A stretch of DNA of 8,567 bases from an uncultured Methanobrevibacter sp. (GTDB lineage Archaea > Methanobacteriota > Methanobacteria > Methanobacteriales > Methanobacteriaceae): contig CAJOMK010000044.1 in assembly GCA_905235495.1 (NCBI GenBank), forward strand, positions 1 to 8,567, in the 5' to 3' direction. The stretch's first letter is position 1. Every line of letters starts with the position of its first letter. Made by a program: the position numbers and the translations under genes. This document shows positions 1 through 4,615 of the stretch, in pieces. The notes beneath the pieces are model-generated. The model was not told the DNA's origin. It was given only the letters and a program-made list of their open reading frames with translations, and did not search any database.

Positions 1-1
1 T

Positions 2-973
2 CCAATAAGACCACTTAATCCTGGAAGCAAGATTAAGTTGTCCAAGGATATCACTTTGGAGTTTGTACAGTCCACCCACAGTATTCCTCAAGCTGTGTTT
101 CCTGTATTGCACACAAATGAAGGAATAATTGTTTATGCTTTGGACTTTAAGTTTGACAATCACCAAAAGGTCTCTCCGCCACCTGATTATAATAGGCTTA
201 GGGAATTAGGTAGAAACGGTGTATTGGCTCTTATCGTAGAAACTACCAATGCAATCAACTATACTGAGACAAGAACCTACTCTGAAAAGGTAGCAAGAAT
301 CATCTTGGAAGACTTGATGAGAGAACCTCTAAAGGCAAAAGAAGGTATGATTGTCACTACTTTCTCATCACATATTGAAAGGATTCAAACCATTGCAGAC
401 ATTGCAAAGGACAGTGATAGGGAAATTCTCTTATTAGGACGTTCCATGGAAAGGTTCTGTGGAATAGCACAGAACTTGGGAATATTGAAATTGCCTTCAA
501 ACGCTTATGTTTACGGATCTCCAAAAGCTGTAAACAAGGCACTTTTGAAAGCTGAAGATGATAGGGATAAGTTCTTGCTTGTAACCACTGGTCACCAAGG
601 TGAACCTGATGCATTGCTTCCAAGAATCGCAAGTGGAAGAACCCCATTCAATGTAAAGAGAGGAGATAATGTAATTTTCTCTGCACCTATCATTCCAAAT
701 CCAACCAACGCTGCAAACAGGCATATTCTTGAGTCTAAATTGAAATCTAATGGTGCAAGGATTTATGCAAATGCACACGTTTCAGGACACGCAGGTCGTG
801 AAGACCATAGGGATTTCCTAAGAATGCTCAGACCTAAGCACATCATACCTGCTCACGGTGAGTTGGAAATGTTGGTTGCTTATGGAGAACTTGCAGAAGA
901 GGAAGGATACAGAATAGGAAACAATATTCATATTTTAAGAAATGCTCAAGCTCAAGTGTTTAATGGCCATTAG
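2..973 (+). CDS. rnj: RNase J-type beta-CASP ribonuclease (archaeal), 5'-truncated by window edge
   Basis: Metallo-beta-lactamase/beta-CASP ribonuclease of the archaeal RNase J family, a 5'-3' exonuclease/endonuclease of RNA decay and maturation that works in the cytoplasm with two catalytic zinc ions. The frame is open from base 2 without a stop, so the start and the HxHxDH zinc motif lie outside the window; TTG at 38 is an internal Leu, not the start. About 323 residues are visible, against roughly 450 for the family. Visible motifs: motif 3 His in STHSIPQA (codon 77-79); motif 4 Asp in LDFKFD (about 143); beta-CASP motif A Glu in LIVETTNA (239-241); TTGHQGEP; motif B His in VSGHA (788-790); motif C His in PAHGE (854-856). 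The protein ends soon after motif C, so it lacks the C-terminal domain of bacterial RNase J, as archaeal members do. It lies 123 bp upstream of idsA; in Methanobacteriales this pair commonly sits in a mevalonate-pathway cluster. The family call is firm; the gene symbol is by analogy. Confidence 0.93.
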   Translation, partial: PIRPLNPGSKIKLSKDITLEFVQSTHSIPQAVFPVLHTNEGIIVYALDFKFDNHQKVSPPPDYNRLRELGRNGVLALIVETTNAINYTETRTYSEKVARIILEDLMREPLKAKEGMIVTTFSSHIERIQTIADIAKDSDREILLLGRSMERFCGIAQNLGILKLPSNAYVYGSPKAVNKALLKAEDDRDKFLLVTTGHQGEPDALLPRIASGRTPFNVKRGDNVIFSAPIIPNPTNAANRHILESKLKSNGARIYANAHVSGHAGREDHRDFLRMLRPKHIIPAHGELEMLVAYGELAEEEGYRIGNNIHILRNAQAQVFNGH

Positions 974-1014
974 TTAATTTATTTAACTTTTTGCCTTAAT
1001 TTTAATTGAGTTTC

Positions 1015-1090
1015 TTTATAAAAATTAATCATTATTCATTAAATTGCAATTAAGTATTTAATCAAGTTTCAATAAATATAGTTTAGAGGG
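1015..1090 (+). promoter_or_regulatory. Probable promoter and Shine-Dalgarno of idsA
   Basis: The 123-bp gap after RNase J starts with T-rich sequence (974-1019) that could terminate upstream transcripts. TTTATAAAA at 1015-1023 is a plausible TATA box; the transcript would start near 1040-1048, giving a leader of about 50 nt. AGAGGG at 1085-1090 is a Shine-Dalgarno-like site 6 nt before the ATG and supports the start at 1097. A second AT-rich TATA-like string at 1071-1080 is too close to the start codon to serve a transcript carrying that Shine-Dalgarno site. Confidence 0.5.
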
Positions 1091-1096
1091 AAAATT

Positions 1097-2092
1097 ATGT
1101 CTGATGTTACTGATGTCTTAAAACAATATTCTCAAGATGTTGTAAAAACAATTGAAGAAAATCTTAGTTCTATTGAACCACAGAATTTACAGGATGCTTG
1201 TATTTATTTAACCAGAGCTGGCGGAAAAATGTTCAGACCAGCACTTACTTTAATTTCTGCAGAAGCTGTTGGAGGAAAAAAGGAAGATGCACTTAAAACT
1301 GCTGCTGCTTTAGAGCTTATTCATACTTTTTCACTTATTCATGACGATATCATGGATGATGACGACATGAGAAGAGGAATGCCTTCTGTACATAAGGTAT
1401 GGGATGAACCTGTAGCTATTTTAGCAGGAGACACCTTGTTCTCAAAAGCATTTGAAATGATTATTTCATCCAAGGAAGAAGATGCTCATCCTGAAAACGT
1501 TGCAAATGCATTGGCTACCGTAGCAGATGCATGTGTAAAGATCTGTGAAGGACAAGCTTCCGACATGAACTTTGAAGGAAACTTCGATGTCAAGGAAGAT
1601 GAGTACTCTGAAATGATATTTAAGAAAACAGGTGCACTTATTGCAGCTGCAACCAAAGCAGGAGCTATTATGGGTGGAGCTGATGATGAAACTGTTACCG
1701 CTTTATACGAATATGGTCGTATGATTGGTACCGCTTTCCAAATCCAAGATGATTATTTGGATGTAGTCAGTGATGAAAAGGACCTTGGTAAACCTGTAGG
1801 CAGTGACATTGCAAAAGGTAAAATGACCCTTATGGTTGTAAAGGCATTGGCGGAATCTGAAGGAGAAGATTATGAAAGATTGCTTGAAATCTTAAAAGAA
1901 GAGAATTCTTCACAAGAGAATATTGATGAAGCTATTGATTTATTCAATAAATATGGCTCCATTGAATATGCTCACAATCTCGCTTTAGAAAACGTTGATG
2001 GTGCTAAGAAAGTACTTGAAATATTACCCGACAGTGAAGCTAAAAGCATGTTAATTGCTTTAGCAGATTTCGTAATAGATAGATCTTCTTAG
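1097..2092 (+). CDS. idsA: Short-chain isoprenyl diphosphate synthase (farnesyl/geranylgeranyl diphosphate synthase)
   Basis: A 331-residue all-alpha trans-prenyltransferase that condenses IPP with allylic diphosphates (DMAPP, GPP, FPP) in the cytosol to make C15/C20 precursors of archaeal ether lipids, releasing pyrophosphate at each step. Visible motifs: GGKMFRP at residues 42-48 (IPP/diphosphate-binding Lys and Arg); first Asp-rich motif DDIMD at 83-87, followed by MRRG; KKTGA at 176-180; FQIQDDYLD at 214-222, holding the second Asp-rich motif DDYLD; then GKPVGSDIAKGK. Phe78, five residues before the first DDxxD, is the bulky residue that in archaeal type I enzymes limits product length to about C20, so a farnesyl/geranylgeranyl product is expected rather than a longer polyprenyl. 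Length matches the family. ATG at 1097 is preceded by AGAGGG at a 6-nt spacing. It sits downstream of RNase J with its own likely promoter. Exact product length cannot be read from sequence. Confidence 0.95.
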   Translation: MSDVTDVLKQYSQDVVKTIEENLSSIEPQNLQDACIYLTRAGGKMFRPALTLISAEAVGGKKEDALKTAAALELIHTFSLIHDDIMDDDDMRRGMPSVHKVWDEPVAILAGDTLFSKAFEMIISSKEEDAHPENVANALATVADACVKICEGQASDMNFEGNFDVKEDEYSEMIFKKTGALIAAATKAGAIMGGADDETVTALYEYGRMIGTAFQIQDDYLDVVSDEKDLGKPVGSDIAKGKMTLMVVKALAESEGEDYERLLEILKEENSSQENIDEAIDLFNKYGSIEYAHNLALENVDGAKKVLEILPDSEAKSMLIALADFVIDRSS

Positions 2093-2235
2093 ATTTTATC
2101 TATTTTTTCTATTTTTATTTTTATTATTCTATTTTTTATTCCTTTTTATCTAATTTTAATTTATTTTTATAATTTTAGCTATTTTTACATTATTTTTATC
2201 TATTTTCACTCTAATTTTAGCTATTTTTAGTTAAG
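2093..2235 (+). terminator. T-rich multi-tract terminator region after idsA, with an 18-bp direct repeat
   Basis: Right after the idsA stop the + strand is a series of T5-T6 tracts separated by single A/C bases, as expected for archaeal poly-U termination without a hairpin. Within it an 18-nt string beginning TAATTTTAGC occurs twice, exactly, at 2170-2187 and 2212-2229, with a 42-bp offset. The surrounding text is made of similar ATCTATTTTT-like units, so the repeat probably reflects local low-complexity expansion. No coding potential is seen. Confidence 0.6.
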
Positions 2236-2316
2236 TTTATAAATAATTTAAATTAAATTAATAATTATAATGAACTAAATTATTACTGGTTTTAAAAAAA
2301 TTAGTTAATAGGAGGT
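2236..2316 (+). promoter_or_regulatory. Promoter and strong Shine-Dalgarno of the 2321 gene
   Basis: TTTATAAATA at 2236-2245 is a good archaeal TATA candidate. A transcript start near 2265-2270 would leave a leader of about 50 nt. AGGAGGT at 2310-2316 is a near-perfect Shine-Dalgarno 4 nt before the ATG at 2321 and fixes that start codon. Confidence 0.55.
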
Positions 2317-2320
2317 TTAT

Positions 2321-2833
2321 ATGGATTTAAGACATGTATTATTGGTTTTGATAGTAGTTGCTGTGGTTTTATCCTGTTCATTCTTTTTATTGAATTTTGA
2401 TGATTCAGTTCATTACAATAGAGTGGGATTGACAAGCACATCTAGTATTGAATTACCAGTAAGTGATGAATCTACAAATACAGTAGTTAATGGTGGGATT
2501 CATCTTATAAATGATACAAAACATGATTTAATTGTGATGTATTTCAATAGTGAAGAAGGAAATCAGGTTGCGGCTGTTGAATTGGAGTATATCCGAAACG
2601 ATTTTGCTGAAAATTCAGTTCAGGAAACATTAGGAAATCAAACCGTTTGGCACAATGAAGAGAACGATACTTATATGGCATTTATTGGAAACTATGTCAC
2701 TCATGACAATATCTTGATTATTTGTAAAGATCCTGAGATATTGGAGCATATGATTGCTTCTGCCAGGTATAATTATTTCAATGAAGAAACAAACACTACA
2801 GAAACATTCAATGATGCTATCAAAGTGCTGTAA
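2321..2833 (+). CDS. Membrane-anchored extracellular protein of unknown function, N-terminal part of a frameshifted gene
   Basis: I do not recognise a named family. The product is 170 residues as read. Residues about 6-25 form one strongly hydrophobic segment after a short MDLRH start, consistent with an uncleaved signal anchor or signal peptide. The rest is hydrophilic and acidic, with several N-x-S/T sequons (NDT, NQT, NDT, NTT), as in methanogen surface proteins, so it is probably exported. A strong AGGAGGT Shine-Dalgarno fixes the start. The frame ends at TAA 2831-2833, but coding sequence plainly continues in the -1 frame from about 2824 to 3090. The sequence around the break, ATC AAA GTG CTG TAA, becomes ATC AAA nGT GCT GTA AAT if one base is restored, for example one A in the AAA run at 2822-2824. 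The ancestral protein would then be about 257-258 residues. The expressed form is likely truncated unless the break is a sequencing error. Confidence 0.7.
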   Translation: MDLRHVLLVLIVVAVVLSCSFFLLNFDDSVHYNRVGLTSTSSIELPVSDESTNTVVNGGIHLINDTKHDLIVMYFNSEEGNQVAAVELEYIRNDFAENSVQETLGNQTVWHNEENDTYMAFIGNYVTHDNILIICKDPEILEHMIASARYNYFNEETNTTETFNDAIKVL

Positions 2834-3090
2834 ATGCTACTACTAATTCCAGTGGAGTTACAACTTTAGATAGTACTGGAACAGGCAAATCTGGCTCTTC
2901 AAGCAATGTACCTGAAGGTTACTATTGGTCTGGACAAGATGCTGATTATATTAGGGAATATGATGATGCAAATGGTATTCACCATATAGATTGTCTACAT
3001 GGTAATAATGAATCTATCGATACTGTAAACGATAAGCATTGGACCAATGGAGTAGAAGATACAGAAGCATACCATAAAGATTTTAATTAA
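2815..3090 (+). pseudogene. Detached C-terminal part of the 2321 gene, in the -1 frame
   Basis: This frame has no start codon or Shine-Dalgarno of its own. It opens after TGA 2812-2814 and runs to TAA 3088-3090. From 2827 it encodes 87 residues: a Ser/Thr/Gly linker (NATTNSSG, STGTGKSGSSS), then a compact stretch with GYYWSGQDADYIREY, GIHHIDCLHGNN and KHWTNGVEDTEAYH. The linker followed by an aromatic/acidic domain looks like real protein rather than shadow translation, and composition continues smoothly from the upstream frame. It ends directly before a poly-T terminator. The best reading is one gene (2321-3090) disrupted by loss of one base near 2822-2826. I cannot tell a real mutation from a base-calling error, and I see no canonical slippery heptamer for programmed frameshifting. 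Confidence 0.75.
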
Positions 3091-3200
3091 TTTTTATTCT
3101 TTTTCTTTTTTTATTTTATTTTAATTCTATTTTAATTTTATTTTTATTTCATTAACTTGTTTTTTTAATCTATTATTATTTTTCTTTGATTTTTTGTAAA
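3091..3200 (+). terminator. T-rich terminator region after the frameshifted gene
   Basis: Repeated T5-T7 tracts on the + strand begin directly after the TAA at 3088-3090 (3091-3174, and again around 3179-3195). This is the poly-U signature of archaeal termination, and it separates the surface-protein gene from the RNA candidate downstream. The following bases to 3258 are AT-rich, with a loose AAATATGG-type repetition and nothing gene-like. Confidence 0.6.
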
Positions 3201-3276
3201 ATATGGCAAATATATGAAAAATATGGTAAAAATATTATGTCATATATTTTTAGAGTAGTGTCATTAACTTTAAGAA

Positions 3277-3291
3277 CGAAAGATTTATATA
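3277..3291 (+). promoter_or_regulatory. Strong BRE/TATA promoter of the candidate non-coding RNA
   Basis: CGAAAG at 3277-3282 is a purine-rich BRE immediately followed by TTTATATA at 3284-3291. This is the closest match to the archaeal promoter consensus in the window, of the quality usually seen before stable RNA genes. The predicted transcription start is about 3312-3318. No start codon with a Shine-Dalgarno or sustained reading frame follows, so the promoter appears to serve an RNA gene. Confidence 0.7.
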
Positions 3292-3314
3292 CTAGTTTGT
3301 TCATAATAATTATT

Positions 3315-3850
3315 GTAATTAGAAAAAAACTTGAGTACAATTAAGTATTGCTTATTTTTTTTAATCATTAAGAAATGTCATTAAAGTTTAGAACTTTAAT
3401 GAATTAGTGTAAGTTCGACCTCTTAGTTTGTTTGACTTTAACACCTTTGTTTCATATGTTTTCATCTCCTTTAATACACTAAATCTTAATGATTGATTAA
3501 AATAAGATCTAATCAAATTTGCAGTTGAAATCCATATTCTTAAATGAATATCCAAAATATGAGGAAAAATAAATTTGTAAATGATATGAAAAACTGAAAT
3601 TTAAAAAAAGATTCAGGTTAACTAATACTAAAAAAATGTTAAAAGATCAATCTTATGTATTCATAAGTTAAGGGATATAAGACGGAGATGAATTATATTC
3701 CTTAAGATTTGAATAAGAACAGGGGGTGGTTCTTATTCAATCAGCTTTCTCATATATTTGATTGTTCTATGAATATGGTTTGGGGGTGATTCTTATTCAG
3801 AGGAAAAAAGATACTGGGGGTGATTATCTTTTTTCCTAAACCTTTTTTTT
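3315..3850 (+). ncRNA. Candidate structured non-coding RNA of about 530 nt, unrecognised family
   Basis: No protein gene fits here, but inverted repeats tile the region between the 3277-3291 promoter and the T8 tract at 3843. In order: an outer 10-bp stem 3363-3372/3485-3494 closes a junction holding a perfect 10-bp hairpin (3379-3388/3392-3401, loop TAG) and an 8-bp stem (3404-3411/3475-3482). Next come a stem with one bulge (3515-3526/3592-3602) enclosing a 6-bp hairpin (3534-3539/3546-3551), a 6-bp hairpin (3652-3657/3662-3667) and a 13-bp stem with one G-U (3668-3680/3693-3705). Last are three stem-loops with GGGGGTG loops (3706-3837). Nesting of mutually compatible helices plus a promoter and terminator argues for a real RNA. 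It does not match what I know of RNase P RNA, 7S/SRP RNA, tRNA or C/D-box RNAs. Ends are approximate. It is AT-rich, so individual short stems could be chance; the 12-14 bp ones are hard to dismiss. Confidence 0.6.
3706..3837 (+). repeat. Three tandem stem-loops displaying a GGGGGTG loop
   Basis: Stem-loop 1: arms TTGAATAAGAAC 3709-3720 and GTTCTTATTCAA 3729-3740, perfect, extendable by GA/TC with one bulged T; loop AGGGGGTG. Stem-loop 2: an imperfect 5' arm (TGAATA 3770-3775) pairs with TATTCA 3794-3799; the apex is TGGGGGTGA. Its 3' arm TTCTTATTCA (3790-3799) is identical to that of stem-loop 1 (3730-3739). Stem-loop 3: arms AGGAAAAAAGATA 3801-3813 and TATCTTTTTTCCT 3825-3837, perfect 13 bp; loop CTGGGGGTGAT. 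Arm sequences of 1 and 3 differ completely while the G5TG loop is kept, which points to selection on the loop. No start codon follows any of the three at translation spacing. Confidence 0.8.
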
Positions 3851-3866
3851 AGAAACTATTTTTTTT
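3843..3866 (+). terminator. Double T8 terminator after the candidate RNA
   Basis: Two uninterrupted T8 runs (3843-3850 and 3859-3866) on the + strand follow the third G-loop hairpin by a few bases. A stable hairpin plus poly-T is a strong archaeal termination signal. It supports the + orientation and 3' end of the RNA, and separates it from hsdS. Confidence 0.65.
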
Positions 3867-3945
3867 GCATTGATTTGTTATTTTTCATGCTATTTTTTAT
3901 AAATTTGCCCTTAAGTTTAAGAACAAGTAATGACATAATATAATT

Positions 3946-4009
3946 AAAAATATATTTTTATGATTTTTTAATAAATTTATTTCATCTGGATTTTTTTATT
4001 ATTAGGTGA
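3946..4009 (+). promoter_or_regulatory. Probable promoter and Shine-Dalgarno of the hsdS-hsdM operon
   Basis: AAAAATATATTTTTA at 3946-3960 holds a TATA-like core about 60 nt before the hsdS start. AGGTGA at 4004-4009 is a good Shine-Dalgarno 4 nt before the ATG at 4014. Further up, TTAAGTTTAAGAAC (3911-3924) is a near copy of the element at 3264-3277 that overlaps the RNA promoter, so both units may share an upstream control site. The TATA call is tentative in such AT-rich sequence. Confidence 0.45.
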
Positions 4010-4013
4010 GCAT

Positions 4014-4577
4014 ATGATTAAAAGATATAAGCTTGAAGAAGTTGCTGACGTTTTCACTGGAATCAGAATCACACGTTACCAAAGTGGAGATACAGAGGAA
4101 CAGGAAGTACTTAAGAAAACATATGAGGATAGTCCAAAAATTGAAAAGAAAACAGAAGAAGTTTCAAAGGATATCAACCCAAAGTTTTACTCACAGAAAA
4201 ATGATATAGTTGTTTTGCTTGCTGGATCTATAGTTACCAAGCTTAAAGAGGAAGGAATAATCATCCCTATGTATTATGCCGTTGTAAGAGTTAGGGAAGG
4301 ATTTGATCCTGATTTCATTTATCAGCTTCTAAAAAGTGATATTTTCCCAAGGGAATTGCATAAGCTTCAGGAAGGAACCACTCTAAAAATTATTAAAACC
4401 ACTCACCTAAAACAAATTTCTTTGCCTTTGCCTGATTATGAAACTCAAAGGAAATATGGAAATCTTTTCAAATTAATGGATGTTAGAATCAATAAAAACT
4501 TAGAATTAATAGAGCTTGAAAGAAAAAAAGAGAAATTAATCATGAAAAATTTGTTGGATGAACTGAATGAAAGCTAA
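4014..4577 (+). CDS. hsdS: Half-size type I restriction-modification specificity subunit (single-TRD HsdS)
   Basis: DNA-recognition (S) subunit of a type I restriction-modification system; it directs HsdM to its target. At 187 residues it carries one target-recognition domain, against two in the usual ~400-residue HsdS. It opens with YKLEEVADVFTGIRITRY, the typical start of a Methylase_S domain. The TRD runs to about residue 140, ending in the LKQISLPLPDYETQRKYG signature that leads into the conserved helix. Residues about 145-185, rich in E/K/L/I, form the coiled-coil spacer, ending MKNLLDELNES. Half-S proteins are known to work as homodimers that recognise palindromic-style bipartite sites, so this may be intact rather than a fragment. 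ATG 4014 is supported by AGGTGA. hsdM starts 38 bp after its stop, so the two are probably co-transcribed. S before M is unusual, and no hsdR lies nearby. The sequence target cannot be predicted. Confidence 0.85.
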   Translation: MIKRYKLEEVADVFTGIRITRYQSGDTEEQEVLKKTYEDSPKIEKKTEEVSKDINPKFYSQKNDIVVLLAGSIVTKLKEEGIIIPMYYAVVRVREGFDPDFIYQLLKSDIFPRELHKLQEGTTLKIIKTTHLKQISLPLPDYETQRKYGNLFKLMDVRINKNLELIELERKKEKLIMKNLLDELNES

Positions 4578-4615
4578 ATATTTATCATGTTATTATAATA
4601 TTCAGGGGTTATGAT

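Noticed and set aside
38..40. TTG as the start of the RNase J gene
   Set aside because: The frame is open upstream to base 2 with family-like residues (PIRPLNPGSKIK), and the metal-binding N-terminal domain must lie further upstream.
2819..2833. Programmed -1 frameshift in the 2321 gene
   Set aside because: The site ATC AAA GTG has no X-XXY-YYZ slippery heptamer and no clear stimulatory stem directly after it, so an indel is more likely.
3706..3837. CRISPR array
   Set aside because: The G-loops recur at uneven spacing (60 and 34 bp), flanking arms differ, and there are no uniform repeats and spacers or cas genes.
3706..3850. Type III toxin-antitoxin RNA (repeats, terminator, then toxin)
   Set aside because: The order of repeats then terminator is similar, but the next gene is an HsdS rather than a ToxN-like RNase, and the repeats are not near-identical tandem units.
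3315..3850. RNase P RNA or SRP/7S RNA
   Set aside because: A GAGGAAA string occurs at 3561-3567, but its context lacks the conserved RNase P CR-I/CR-V pairing, and no 7S helix 8 signature is visible. The locus is far too AT-rich for these housekeeping RNAs.
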